Notes under the pieces: generated by a model
Seen by the model: only the letters and a program-made list of their open reading frames with translations
The model's database searches: none
Told to the model about the DNA's origin: nothing
Assembly: GCA_026004095.1 (NCBI GenBank)
Contig: BPIL01000006.1
Span: 1 to 64,000, forward strand
DNA length: 64,000 nucleotides
Source of the DNA: Meiothermus sp.
GTDB lineage: Bacteria; Deinococcota; Deinococci; Deinococcales; Thermaceae
Reading direction: 5' to 3'
Program-made: the position numbers and the translations under genes
Part shown: in pieces, positions 43,898 through 54,688 of the stretch
Layout: each line of letters begins with the position of its first letter
Numbering within the stretch: position 1 is the first letter of the stretch

Positions 43898-44620
43898 ATG
43901 GAATCCAAGCTGGATCCTCACTCCGCCACCCCGCTTTACCTGCAGCTCGAGGCCCTTCTGCGTGAAGCCCTGGCCTCCAACACCTGGAAAGCCGGCGAGG
44001 CCATGCCCCCCGAGCGCGCGCTGGCCGAACAGTTCGGGGTCTCGCGGCTCACGCTCCGCAAAGCCCTCGAGCGCCTCGAGGCCCAGGGCCTGGTACAGCG
44101 CCGCCAGGGGTCGGGCACCTATGTGGCCCCCCGCCTCGAGCAGCCCCTCTCGGCGCTGACCAGCTTCAGCGAGGACATGCGGGCCCGTGGCCTCGAGCCC
44201 AGCACGCGCTGGCTCAAGCGGGGGTTGTTCACCGCCTCCCCCGAGGAGGTGCTGGCCCTATCCCTCTCACCAGGCGAGAAAGTGGCCCGGCTCGAGCGCG
44301 TGCGTAGCGCCCAGGGTGAACCCATGGCCGTCGAACGGGCGGCTTTGCCGGCTCACCTTCTCCCCTACCCCGAGCAGGTCAAAGAGTCCCTATACGCCTA
44401 CCTGGAAAGCAAGGGTCTGCGTCCGGTTCGGGCCCTGCAACGCCTGCGCTCGGTTGCTGCCAGCCGCCAGGAGGCCGAGCTTTTGGGTCTTCGGGCAGGC
44501 GAGCCGGTGCTGTACATCGAGCGCCTGAGCTACCTGGCCGACGGCAGCGTGCTGGAGTTTACCCGCAGCCACTACCGCGGCGACCGCTACGATTTCGTGG
44601 CTGAGCTACGCAGGGCCTGA
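43898..44620 (+). CDS. GntR family regulator, HutC subfamily
   Basis: A 240-residue transcription regulator. The N-terminal wHTH (about 8-72) contains PLYLQLEALLREAL, PPERALAEQFGVSRLTLRKALERLEAQGLV and RRQGSGTYV, classic GntR. The C-terminal UTRA ligand-binding domain (about 90-240) has LSPGEKVARLERVR and FTRSHYRGDRYDF. HutC-type members often sense amino-sugar phosphates or histidine intermediates. It is divergent from the peptide ABC transporter/namZ cluster, so it probably controls it. ATG 43898 fits the family start; ATG 43865 upstream precedes the promoter. Confidence 0.9.
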   Translation: MESKLDPHSATPLYLQLEALLREALASNTWKAGEAMPPERALAEQFGVSRLTLRKALERLEAQGLVQRRQGSGTYVAPRLEQPLSALTSFSEDMRARGLEPSTRWLKRGLFTASPEEVLALSLSPGEKVARLERVRSAQGEPMAVERAALPAHLLPYPEQVKESLYAYLESKGLRPVRALQRLRSVAASRQEAELLGLRAGEPVLYIERLSYLADGSVLEFTRSHYRGDRYDFVAELRRA

Positions 44621-44681
44621 GAGGCCCCGGCTCGATCAAGCACTTTAGGCTGAGTTTCACGCTTCTAAGCCGCCCAGCTTC

Positions 44682-44687
44682 TAACCT
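44682..44687 (+). promoter_or_regulatory. -10 box TAACCT, LptC-like gene promoter (leaderless)
   Basis: TAACCT ends 6 nt before GTG 44694. Confidence 0.4.
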
Positions 44688-44693
44688 CTAGCC

Positions 44694-45263
44694 GTGGTTC
44701 GAGCTGCCATTGTCGCCCTGGTGACCATTATTTTACTTTCGGTTTTCCTGGTCACCCGCCCCATTCCAAGCCCAGCCACGCCCAACCGGGGGGTTCGCCT
44801 CGAGCGCGTCCAGCTCACCCTATATCCAGAGCAAGACCCTAAAGCCCGCTGGGAGTTTTCCGCAGCACAGGTCGATCAGGATCCCAGCACCCGCGAGGCT
44901 AAGGTAACCGGTCTGCAGTCCGGGGAGCGGTATGTGGAAGGCCGGCTCGATATGCGGCTGTTCGCGCCCGAGGTCGTCATCGACCGCGTCGACAACCTTC
45001 GGCTGCCCTACGCTCGGGTGGAAATTCTCAAGGGCTGCTACACGGTCAACCTTGGCAAGCCTGGCGAGATGCCGGTTACCATCGATCAGCGCGAAGGTTT
45101 TCGCGCCCCCAGCGTCTACATCACCGCACCCAGCCTGGAGGTACAGGGCAAGGACTTCAAGAGTGATTTTGGCATCGAGAATCCCAGTTGGCGCGACCCC
45201 GTTGAGAAGTTTATTTCCGGTGGGGAACAGCCGCCCTGTCCCATCAAAGGGGGTAGCTCATGA
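44694..45263 (+). CDS. LptC-like single-pass membrane protein
   Basis: A 189-residue protein with one N-terminal helix (about 3-22) and a predicted beta-rich periplasmic domain (RLERVQLTLYPEQDPKARWEF start, then FAPEVVIDRVDNLRLPYARV). The layout and the two LptA-like genes behind it suggest an LptC-like bridge component moving a lipid to the outer membrane. Similarity is at the level of architecture and pattern only. GTG start. The stop overlaps the next gene's ATG by four bases. Confidence 0.6.
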   Translation: MVRAAIVALVTIILLSVFLVTRPIPSPATPNRGVRLERVQLTLYPEQDPKARWEFSAAQVDQDPSTREAKVTGLQSGERYVEGRLDMRLFAPEVVIDRVDNLRLPYARVEILKGCYTVNLGKPGEMPVTIDQREGFRAPSVYITAPSLEVQGKDFKSDFGIENPSWRDPVEKFISGGEQPPCPIKGGSS

Positions 45264-46174
45264 AACGTATAGCCTGGCTTCTTTTTCTACTAGCGTTGGC
45301 GGTACTGGCCCAGAGCAAAGAGCAGCGCATCATCACCATCGAGGCCCCAGGCGGACAGCGTTCAGGTAACCTGCGCAACGGCCCCTGGGTTTATGAGGCC
45401 GGCAAACCGGGCGGGGTCATTGGCCGGGTCAAAGACCTGGAAATCCAGGCTACCCGCGCCACGCTGGAAGCCCCCCAGGGCAAAACCATGCAAGAGGCCG
45501 AGGGGGAGCGGGTGGCCTCTTTTGAGGGCAGCGTCACGGTGAAGCGCGACCGCATGACCGCCACCGGGCCAAAGCTGGTCTACCGCGAAAGCAACGGGCG
45601 CGGCACCCTCGAGGGCAACGCCCGCATGCGCCAGGAGCCCAGGGATCAAAATGGTGATCCGGTTGAGGTGCTGGCGCCTCGCATGACCTTTGAGGTGGAT
45701 ACCAATATTTCCACCAGCGAAGGCGGCGTAACCCTAAAGAATGGGCGTCAAGAAGGACGCTCCGATGCAGTCTATTACGAAGAGGATAGGGGGTTGGCGG
45801 TTTTCAGCGACGCCAAAGAGGTCGTGCTGCTGCGCAAACGGGAGGGCAAGGGCGATCTGGTGATTCGTGCCAAAGAGGTGCGTAGCCTCACCGACGAAAA
45901 GCGCTTGCTCGCCACCGGCGGTGTCACCCTGGTCGATGGCGATATCACCACCACCGGGGCCAGTCTGCTCTACAACGACAACACCGGTGAAGCCACGGTG
46001 GTAGCCGGCCGGGTGGGCAATCAGAACGTGCCGGCCCGGAGTGTGAACGCCAAGGAACGGGCCACCCTGTCGGGCAACTCCTTGCTGCACAATGTCAACC
46101 GTTCGCAGGTGCGGGTGCTGGCCCAGGCGCCCCGGCTACCTATTGCCGAGTTTCGCAAGTTGAGCGAGCGATAA
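45260..46174 (+). CDS. LptA/OstA-like secreted protein 1
   Basis: A 304-residue secreted protein (signal MKRIAWLLFLLALAVLAQ). Repeating beta segments match the OstA/LptA pattern: EGERVASFEGSVTVKRDRMTATGPKLVYRE, GTLEGNARMRQE, KEVRSLTDEKRLLATGGVTLVDGDITTTGASLLYND (each shown in short blocks along residues 75-265). Such jelly-roll units bind acyl chains and form a periplasmic bridge. ATGA overlap with the LptC-like gene and 1 bp from the third gene indicate one operon. Confidence 0.7.
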   Translation: MKRIAWLLFLLALAVLAQSKEQRIITIEAPGGQRSGNLRNGPWVYEAGKPGGVIGRVKDLEIQATRATLEAPQGKTMQEAEGERVASFEGSVTVKRDRMTATGPKLVYRESNGRGTLEGNARMRQEPRDQNGDPVEVLAPRMTFEVDTNISTSEGGVTLKNGRQEGRSDAVYYEEDRGLAVFSDAKEVVLLRKREGKGDLVIRAKEVRSLTDEKRLLATGGVTLVDGDITTTGASLLYNDNTGEATVVAGRVGNQNVPARSVNAKERATLSGNSLLHNVNRSQVRVLAQAPRLPIAEFRKLSER

Positions 46175-46175
46175 T

Positions 46176-47165
46176 ATGCGCTGGGCCTGGCTGCTCCTGG
46201 GGTTGTTGCTGGTAGCAATCGCACAGCAGGAGCCTGAGCCCTCGTTTCAAACCACCGCCGAGATTGAGCGACGCGGTAAAAAAATTGTGGTCGTTAAGAG
46301 TGGGCCGGACAACCCCCCCGCCATCATCGAGTTGCGCGACCTGTACGGAGGGGTCATTACCGCGCTGGACGCCGAGAAGAAATCCCTTCACCTAGGTGAA
46401 AGGGTTTTTACCACCGATAAGCTAACCCGCTTCTGGCTCGAGGGTAAGCCAGTGCAGTTTACCGACCTGAAGATAGGCCAGCAGGTGCGCCTCGAGGCCG
46501 CCGAGCAGAACGACGGCAGCCTCAAGGCTTTTGATGTGCAGATTGGCGGAAAACCCGAAGGCCCCTCCCTGAGCCGTTCGCTGTTTGCCGATCCGCCCCC
46601 CTACCGCGTTCAGATCACCTTTGGTGAAGATGCCAAGGCCTTTGGGGCCATCGCCCGCGTGGAGCAGATCCGCGAAGTGAACGACTTCGTTTTTTTGACC
46701 GGAGGTACGGCCCGCTACATTGAGGAGGAAGATCGCCTCGAGCTCGACCTCAAACCCGGCCCCCGGGCCGTAGAGGTTCAGCAGGGCCAGAGCAAGGCCT
46801 GGGGCAGCCGCCTCGACTACGACAACCAGAGCGGCGAGGCCCGGGTGGCGGGGCCTATCGAGCTCGAGCGCTCCGGCAGCAAGCCCCTGCAAGGCAGCGC
46901 CCAGCGCATGGTCTACAACGTGGACGACGAAATCCTGCGCTTGTTTGGAGATATCAGGCTGGTACAGGATGGCCGTACCTCCACGGCAGAAAGCGCCGTT
47001 GTGCGCGAAAAAGACCGCATCGCCTATCTGTACGGCAGCAAGGACAGGCCGGTGCGAAGCCAGAACAAGGATGGTTTCGTGCAGGGCACCCGTGTGCTGT
47101 ACCACCTCGATACCGGCGATGTGGTGGTGCTGGAAGGGGTGCAGGGGGAGTTTCAGGAGCCCTGA
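46176..47165 (+). CDS. LptA/OstA-like secreted protein 2
   Basis: A 329-residue secreted protein (signal [17 protein letters not shown]). An N-terminal section (about 20-125) carries a DUF5666-like pattern ([20 protein letters not shown]). It is followed by OstA-like repeats ([59 protein letters not shown]). It lies directly after the first LptA-like gene. The three together probably form an outer-membrane lipid bridge. It ends 13 bp inside the convergent ABC ATPase gene. Confidence 0.65.
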   Translation: MRWAWLLLGLLLVAIAQQEPEPSFQTTAEIERRGKKIVVVKSGPDNPPAIIELRDLYGGVITALDAEKKSLHLGERVFTTDKLTRFWLEGKPVQFTDLKIGQQVRLEAAEQNDGSLKAFDVQIGGKPEGPSLSRSLFADPPPYRVQITFGEDAKAFGAIARVEQIREVNDFVFLTGGTARYIEEEDRLELDLKPGPRAVEVQQGQSKAWGSRLDYDNQSGEARVAGPIELERSGSKPLQGSAQRMVYNVDDEILRLFGDIRLVQDGRTSTAESAVVREKDRIAYLYGSKDRPVRSQNKDGFVQGTRVLYHLDTGDVVVLEGVQGEFQEP

Positions 47166-48712
47166 GCCCCCGCGGTAATGCCAGCCATCAACAACCCGAG
47201 CCGCTCCTCGCTGGCCTCGCTGGCTTTAAGCTCCCCCATAATGCGGCCTTCAAACATCACCAAAATGCGATCGGATAGCGAGCGCACCTCGTTGAGATCG
47301 GCCGATACCAGCAACACCGCCATCCCCGCATCGCGGGCCTTGACGATGTTCTCGTGGATAAACTCGATGGCCCCAATATCCACCCCACGGGTCGGCTGGG
47401 CTGCAACCAGCACCTTGGGCTTGCGGCTCAACTCCCGGCCCACGATGATTTTCTGCGCGTTGCCCCCCGAGTAGCGGCGGGCCGCCAGTTCGGTGCTCCG
47501 GGGCCGCACATCGTAGGTCTCGACCACCTCCCGGGCGTGGGCTTCCATCTGCGTGGCGTCTAAAAAGCCCAAAAACCCTGCATAAGGCGGCCGGTAGTGA
47601 TCCCCCAGGATCAGGTTCTCGCGGGTGGTAAAGTCGAGCACCAACCCGCGCACGTTGCGGTCTTCGGGAATGTGCGAAACACCCCACTCGCGCACCAGCC
47701 GGGCGTTGGGTTTGAGGGTCTGCCCCTGGTAGCGGATGGTGCCCTGGTAAGGCCGCAGGCCGGTGATGGCCTCCACCAGCTCGGTCTGGCCGTTGCCCTC
47801 CACCCCCGCGATGCCCACAATCTCACCGGCCCGCACCTGGAACGACACCCCATTGAGCCGGCTTTTTTTGTCCTTTTCGGGCATGCGCAGGTCGATTACC
47901 TCGAGCACGGCCTCGGCGGGTCTGGCCTCCGACTTGTTCACCGAAAGGATCACCTCCCGCCCCACCATCATGCGCGCCAGCTCGTTGACGCTGGTTTCGG
48001 GGGTGTTAACCGTGCCCACCACCCTGCCGTCACGAATGACCGTCACGCGGTGGGAGAGCTTGATGACCTCGGCGAGCTTGTGGCTGATGAAAATTACCGC
48101 GTTGCCTTGCTCCACATAGCGCCGCAGGAAATCGAACAACTCGTCGGCCTCCTGCGGGGTCAGTACTGCGGTGGGCTCGTCCAGGATGAGAATTTTGGCC
48201 TTGCGGTAAAGCGCCTTGAGGATCTCCACCCGCTGCTGCAAACCCACCGGCAGCTCCTCCACCGGTGTATCCAGCGGCAGATCGAACTCGAGATCCCTCA
48301 TCAAGGCCTCGACCTCGGCCCGGGCCCGGGCCAGATTGAGCTGGCCCCCCTGGGTGGGTTCTGAACCCAGAATTACGTTCTCCAGCACCGTAAAGGGGTC
48401 TACCAGCATAAAGTGCTGGTGCACCATGCCAATCCCCAGGCCAATGGCGTCACCCGGCTCGGTAATCTGCACCTTCTGACCATCAACCCAGATCTCACCC
48501 TGATCGGGTTTGACCAGACCGTACACGATCTTCATCAGGGTGGACTTACCCGCACCGTTCTCACCCACCACAGCCAGCACCTCACCCCAGCGCACGTCCA
48601 GTGAGATGCGGTCGTTGGCCAGCACCAGGGGGTAGCGTTTGGTGATGTTGCGGAGCTCGAGCGCGACCGAACCCTTAGCGCGCGTGCTCGAGGCGGCAGC
48701 AGAATCGTTCAT
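47153..48712 (-). CDS. ABC transporter ATP-binding protein, double NBD (nucleoside type, YufO-like)
   Basis: A 519-residue tandem ATPase energising a BMP-family nucleoside importer. NBD1 has Walker [10 protein letters not shown] (about 45), a Q-loop, [12 protein letters not shown] in place of a strict LSGGQ, and [16 protein letters not shown]2 has a degenerate P-loop [11 protein letters not shown] (about 288), the [15 protein letters not shown] signature and [15 protein letters not shown] 48712 lies 7 nt after a TATGAT box; a further in-frame ATG at 48724 lies within that box. The permeases it serves are probably those at 26011-28800. Confidence 0.9.
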   Translation of the reverse strand: MNDSAAASSTRAKGSVALELRNITKRYPLVLANDRISLDVRWGEVLAVVGENGAGKSTLMKIVYGLVKPDQGEIWVDGQKVQITEPGDAIGLGIGMVHQHFMLVDPFTVLENVILGSEPTQGGQLNLARARAEVEALMRDLEFDLPLDTPVEELPVGLQQRVEILKALYRKAKILILDEPTAVLTPQEADELFDFLRRYVEQGNAVIFISHKLAEVIKLSHRVTVIRDGRVVGTVNTPETSVNELARMMVGREVILSVNKSEARPAEAVLEVIDLRMPEKDKKSRLNGVSFQVRAGEIVGIAGVEGNGQTELVEAITGLRPYQGTIRYQGQTLKPNARLVREWGVSHIPEDRNVRGLVLDFTTRENLILGDHYRPPYAGFLGFLDATQMEAHAREVVETYDVRPRSTELAARRYSGGNAQKIIVGRELSRKPKVLVAAQPTRGVDIGAIEFIHENIVKARDAGMAVLLVSADLNEVRSLSDRILVMFEGRIMGELKASEASEERLGLLMAGITAGAQGS

Positions 48713-48719
48713 GTCCCCA

Positions 48720-48725
48720 ATCATA
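48720..48725 (-). promoter_or_regulatory. -10 box TATGAT, ABC ATPase promoter (leaderless)
   Basis: TATGAT (minus strand) ends 7 nt before ATG 48712, giving the ATPase its own promoter after the binding-protein terminator. Confidence 0.5.
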
Positions 48726-48777
48726 CAGGCAAGCAGCCACCCGGTGGTTTGCTCGAGGCCCAGAAAACACCCACAGC

Positions 48778-48807
48778 AAAAAGCGCCCGGGGCTCGGCCC
48801 CAGGCGC
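48778..48807 (-). terminator. Terminator after the BMP binding-protein gene
   Basis: On the minus strand an 11-bp stem (48797-48807 with 48783-48793, one G-T pair, loop CGA) is followed by TTTTTGC. It lies 17 bp beyond the binding-protein stop and upstream of the ATPase promoter. Confidence 0.85.
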
Positions 48808-48823
48808 CAGCAACAACAGCCGT

Positions 48824-49957
48824 CTAGCGCTTGTCGGGCACCTTGATGGCCCCCGAGACGATCTGGCTGCGCAGAACCGCCAGGCGGTTGATGACGGCCT
48901 GCGGGATCAGGGCCTTGTTGTAGTTGTCCAGGGCATAGCCCACACCGTTGTTGTTCAGGCCAAACTCGCGCACCCCGCCTTTGAAGGTGCCGTCCTTAAC
49001 CGACTTGATGACCTCGTAGGTGGCCACATCCACCCGCTTGAGCATGGAGGTCAGCACGTGGTTGAGGGTGTTGGGGTTGTTGTCGGTGTCGCCCAGGTAG
49101 TTCTGGTTAGCATCTACCCCAACCATGAACATGGGGCGGGAGGTGGCCGCCGGGCAGGACTGGTTGTAAGCGGCGTAACGCGGCACATTGGAGCCATTGT
49201 TAGAGATAAAGCGCACACCCGAGGGCAGCTCGTTTTGCTTCAAGCACTTCTGCTGCTTAACATAGTCCAACACACCCAGGCCCGAAGCCCCGGCCGCCGC
49301 GTAGATGATGTCCGCCCCCTGCTTGGCCTGCGCGGTGGCGATTTCTTTGGCCTTGCCCGGGTCGTTCCAGGCCGCCGGGGTGTTGCCCACGTAGTTGATG
49401 AGCACGCGGGGGTTGGAGATGCCCCGCTCGCGCATACCGGCGATGGCCCCGGCCCGGTAGCCCTGCTCAAACTTGTGGATCAGGGGGATATCCATGCCGC
49501 CCACGAAGCCCACCACACCGGTGTTGGTCATGCGGCCCGCGATGTAGCCCACCAGGTAGCTGCCTTCGTGCTCACGGAAGACCAACCCCACCGCGTTGGC
49601 GCACTTGCCCTCGCAGGGCACCGAGTCGATTACGGCGAACCTGATGTCCTTAAACTCCTGGGCGTTTTTGGTGATCGAGGGTTCGTTGGCGAAGCCCACC
49701 CCCACGATCAGGTCGAAGCCCTCTTCGGCAAAGCGGCGGATGCCCTGACCCACCTGACCGGGGTCGCCGGGTTCAAAGTCGAAGATCCGAACCCCCAGCT
49801 CTTTAGCGGCTCGCTGGGCGCCTTCAAAGGTGGACTGGTTGAAGCTGCGGTCGTTTTTACCACCCGCATCGAAGGCCATGCCCACGCGAATCTCCTGGGC
49901 CAGACCCAGGCCTAGCGCAGTTGCTAAGGCAGCACCGAGCACAACGAGTTTCTTCAT
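48824..49957 (-). CDS. BMP family nucleoside-binding protein
   Basis: A 377-residue extracytoplasmic binding protein of the PnrA/BMP family. The signal peptide MKKLVVLGAALATALGLGLAQ lacks a lipobox Cys, so it is probably a soluble or differently anchored form. Family marks are FDAGGKNDRSFNQSTFEGA (about 29-47), VGVGFANEPSI (about 90), VGFVGGMDIPLIHKFEQGY (about 150) and YAAAGASGLGVL (about 220). ATG 49957 follows GGAGG. Transcribed with a 5' UTR from the promoter at 50020. By family, the ligand is probably a purine nucleoside. Confidence 0.9.
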   Translation of the reverse strand: MKKLVVLGAALATALGLGLAQEIRVGMAFDAGGKNDRSFNQSTFEGAQRAAKELGVRIFDFEPGDPGQVGQGIRRFAEEGFDLIVGVGFANEPSITKNAQEFKDIRFAVIDSVPCEGKCANAVGLVFREHEGSYLVGYIAGRMTNTGVVGFVGGMDIPLIHKFEQGYRAGAIAGMRERGISNPRVLINYVGNTPAAWNDPGKAKEIATAQAKQGADIIYAAAGASGLGVLDYVKQQKCLKQNELPSGVRFISNNGSNVPRYAAYNQSCPAATSRPMFMVGVDANQNYLGDTDNNPNTLNHVLTSMLKRVDVATYEVIKSVKDGTFKGGVREFGLNNNGVGYALDNYNKALIPQAVINRLAVLRSQIVSGAIKVPDKR

Positions 49958-50019
49958 GTGATTCGCCTCCATTTCACTTGTGTAGCTCACAAGCGCTGAA
50001 CTGGCTGTTAGCCTCCGGC

Positions 50020-50048
50020 ATTATAGAGCACAAAGCAGGGGGGTTGAA
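50020..50048 (-). promoter_or_regulatory. BMP binding-protein promoter (TTCAAC-17-TATAAT)
   Basis: Minus strand -10 TATAAT (50020-50025) and -35 TTCAAC (50043-50048), 17-bp spacer. It gives a leader of about 55 nt that includes CTTGTG-5 nt-CACAAG (about 49977-49993). Confidence 0.65.
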
Positions 50049-50109
50049 AGGGCTTGACAAATGAGTAAAACCCTTCTTTGGCCGCCCTTCAGGCTATTCT
50101 AAGGCCTGT

Positions 50110-52144
<2,035 letters not shown>

Positions 52145-52211
52145 GCACCAGTGTAACAAGGTTGTAACAGCCCCTGGGTACACTCACCTCAATCGGGTTT
52201 AGAGGTTCAAG

Positions 52212-53222
52212 ATGGCGTACCTTCGGGGCCTAGGGGTCTACCTTCCTACACCGCGCATGCACAGCAGCGAAATTGCCGCGGCCAGCGGGCTGCCGGAATG
52301 GGTGGTGCGGGAGAAGCTGGGCATTCACCAAAAGCCCATCCCCGGCCCGGAAGACCACCCCGGCCGCATGGCAGGCTGGGCTGCTCGGGCCGCGCTCGAG
52401 GAGGCGGGCCTCGAGGGGGCCGCGCTGGATGTGGTAATCAGCATCACCGATGAGTACAAAGACTACCCGGTCTGGTGCAGCGCCCCCCTGATCGCCCAGA
52501 TGGTGGGGGCCAGGCGGGCCTGGGCCTTCGACCTGAACCAGAAGTGTGCCAGCTTTATCAGCGCGCTGGCCGTGGCCGAGGGCCTTCTGGCCAGCCAGCC
52601 CGATCTGCAACACCTGCTGATTGCCGGCGGCTACCGCAACGGCGATCTGATCGATTACACCGATCCGGCGGTGCGCTTCATGTACGACCTGGCCGCCGGC
52701 GGCGGGGCCGCGGTAATGGCGCGGCAGGGGCCGGGGTTCAGGCTACTGGCCACCCGGCTCAAGACCGATCCCAGCCTGGCCACCAGCGTGCGGGTGCCGG
52801 TGGGTGGCACGGTCGAGCCGCTCAGCCCGATGAACGTAGATCGGTACAAGCTGCGGGTGGCCGAGCCCGAGGTCATGAAGGCGCGCCTCGAGCAGGTCTC
52901 GCTAACGAGCTTTCTGGAGGTTATTCAAGAAGCGCTGGGACAGGCCGGTTACACCGCCGCCGATCTCGACTACCTGGCCCTGCTGCACATGAAACCCTCA
53001 GCCCACCAGGCGGTGCTGGCCGGGCTGGGGTTATCTGAAGAACGGGCCATTTACCTTTCCGATTACGGCCACCTGGGCCAGCTCGACCCCATCCTCTCGC
53101 TCAAGCTGGCGATGGACGCCGGGAAGCTGGGCGCGGGAAGCCTGGTGGCCCTGGCCGCGGCCGGGGTGGGCTACCACTGGGGGGCTGCGGTCTTGCGTTT
53201 GGAGGAGGTGGCATGGAGCTAA
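52212..53222 (+). CDS. 3-oxoacyl-ACP synthase III (FabH)-like enzyme
   Basis: A 336-residue KASIII/thiolase-fold protein. The catalytic Cys is Cys112 in DLNQKCASF, the same position as in E. coli FabH. A His follows in LLHMKPSAHQ (about 258). The usual active-site Asn is replaced by His in SDYGHLGQLDP (about 286), which resembles non-fatty-acid KASIII or thiolase-like members. AGAGG precedes ATG 52212. First gene of a run with acyl-CoA synthetase, hydrolase, MaoC and ABC genes, so it probably acts on CoA esters in a dedicated route. Confidence 0.82.
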   Translation: MAYLRGLGVYLPTPRMHSSEIAAASGLPEWVVREKLGIHQKPIPGPEDHPGRMAGWAARAALEEAGLEGAALDVVISITDEYKDYPVWCSAPLIAQMVGARRAWAFDLNQKCASFISALAVAEGLLASQPDLQHLLIAGGYRNGDLIDYTDPAVRFMYDLAAGGGAAVMARQGPGFRLLATRLKTDPSLATSVRVPVGGTVEPLSPMNVDRYKLRVAEPEVMKARLEQVSLTSFLEVIQEALGQAGYTAADLDYLALLHMKPSAHQAVLAGLGLSEERAIYLSDYGHLGQLDPILSLKLAMDAGKLGAGSLVALAAAGVGYHWGAAVLRLEEVAWS

Positions 53223-54688
53223 ACGCCAACTGGCTCGCGCGGCTGGCCGCCTACCACCCCGAGCGGCCGGCGGTCTACTGGCGTGGGGATTGGCTTAGCT
53301 ACGCAGGCTTGTACCAGCGGGCCCGGCGAGCCGCAGCCTCGCTGGCCGGCCTCGGGATCGCCAGGGGGGATCGGGTCGCAGTGCTGGGGCCCAACCACCT
53401 GGGCTACCTCGAGCTCTACTTTGCCGCGCCTTTGCTGGGCTTTATTCCCACCCTGCTCAACCACCGCCTGAGCGAGGCCGAGCTGAAGGGGCTGCTCGAG
53501 TACACCCGGCCCAAAGCCCTTTTCTATACCGAAGACTTCGCGGTGCCGGCCCAGCGACTGCACCCCCAGGCACATCCTCTGGAGGCCCTACAAACCCTGC
53601 CCGAAAAAGAGATACCAGGTTTTACCCCCGGCTTAGAAGACCCGGCCCTGCTGCTCTTTACTGGCGGCACCACCGGGCTGCCCAAAGGGGCCCTCATCCC
53701 CTACCGCCAGCTCCTGGTCAATGCCATTCAGACCTGCATGAGCTGGGGACTTTCTCCCGAAGACCGCTACATCGTAGCCACCCCCATGTTCCATGCGGCC
53801 CTGAATGCCCTGGCCACACCGCTGCTCTACCTGGGCGGCCAGGTGCTTGTGCAGGAAAGGTTCGACCCCGCTTTGTACCTGGCCTGGGTTCGGGAACATA
53901 GGGTAACCCTGCTGTTCCTGGTGCCCACCATGTACCAGATGCTGGCCCAGCACCCCGACTTCGCCCAGGCCGACCTGCACACGGTGCGCTGGGCCATCTC
54001 CGGCGGGGCCCCCTGCCCGCACCCGGTGCGGGCCGCTTTCAAGGCCAAGGGCGTGCGCTTTAAGCAGGGCTATGGCCTGACCGAGTGCGGCGTCAACTGC
54101 TTTACCCAGAGCCTCGAGGAGGCCGAGGCGCACCCCGAGTCGGTGGGCCGCCCCATGCCCCACCTCTGGGCCCGGCTGGTCGGGGCCGGGGGTCAGGAGG
54201 CCCTCGAGGAGGGTGAGCTGTGGCTCTCGGGGCCGGTGGTGATGTCGGGCTACTTTGAGCGACCCGCCGAGACCGCTCAGGCCCTGGTCGTGCACAATGG
54301 CCGCACCTGGCTGCGCACCGGCGACCTGGCCCGGCGCGATGCCGAGGGGCGCTACTACATCGTGGGGCGGGCCAAGGAGATGTTCATCTCGGGGGGGGAG
54401 AACGTCTACCCCATCGAGGTGGAACGGGCCCTCTACGATCATCCGGCGGTGCTCGAGTGCGCGGTGCTGGGGGTTCCCGACGCCCGCTGGGGTGAGGTGG
54501 GCCTGGCTGCGGTGGTACTCAAATCGCCGATCGACGAGGAAGAGTTGAAGCGTTTTCTGAAGGCCCGCCTGGCCGGCTACAAGGTGCCCAAGCATTTCCT
54601 GTTCCTATCCGAGCTACCCAAAAGCGGCCCCGGCAAGATTTTGAAAAGTGCGCTGTACCAGCGGTTCATGGAGGAATTCCATGCCTGA
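53213..54688 (+). CDS. AMP-dependent acyl-CoA synthetase
   Basis: Activates a carboxylic acid to its CoA thioester through an acyl-AMP; 491 residues, ANL superfamily. Seen are the P-loop LLFTGGTTGLPKGAL (about 143-157), YGLTECG (about 285), TGDLARRDAEGRYY (about 369-382), GRAKEMFISGGENVYPIEVE (about 385-404) and the catalytic Lys near GPGKILKSAL (about 475). It overlaps the KASIII-like gene by 10 nt and the hydrolase by 8 nt. The moderate length suggests medium/long-chain or aromatic acids; substrate not certain. Confidence 0.92.
   Translation: MELNANWLARLAAYHPERPAVYWRGDWLSYAGLYQRARRAAASLAGLGIARGDRVAVLGPNHLGYLELYFAAPLLGFIPTLLNHRLSEAELKGLLEYTRPKALFYTEDFAVPAQRLHPQAHPLEALQTLPEKEIPGFTPGLEDPALLLFTGGTTGLPKGALIPYRQLLVNAIQTCMSWGLSPEDRYIVATPMFHAALNALATPLLYLGGQVLVQERFDPALYLAWVREHRVTLLFLVPTMYQMLAQHPDFAQADLHTVRWAISGGAPCPHPVRAAFKAKGVRFKQGYGLTECGVNCFTQSLEEAEAHPESVGRPMPHLWARLVGAGGQEALEEGELWLSGPVVMSGYFERPAETAQALVVHNGRTWLRTGDLARRDAEGRYYIVGRAKEMFISGGENVYPIEVERALYDHPAVLECAVLGVPDARWGEVGLAAVVLKSPIDEEELKRFLKARLAGYKVPKHFLFLSELPKSGPGKILKSALYQRFMEEFHA

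Noticed and set aside
48749-49915. 388-codon plus-strand frame opposite the BMP protein
   Set aside because: No recognisable motif, and it reads through a terminator hairpin; the minus gene is unambiguous.
49977-49993. CTTGTG/CACAAG stem in the BMP gene leader as a purine riboswitch
   Set aside because: Only one short stem; no second stem, loop-loop complement or conserved purine-aptamer bases were seen.
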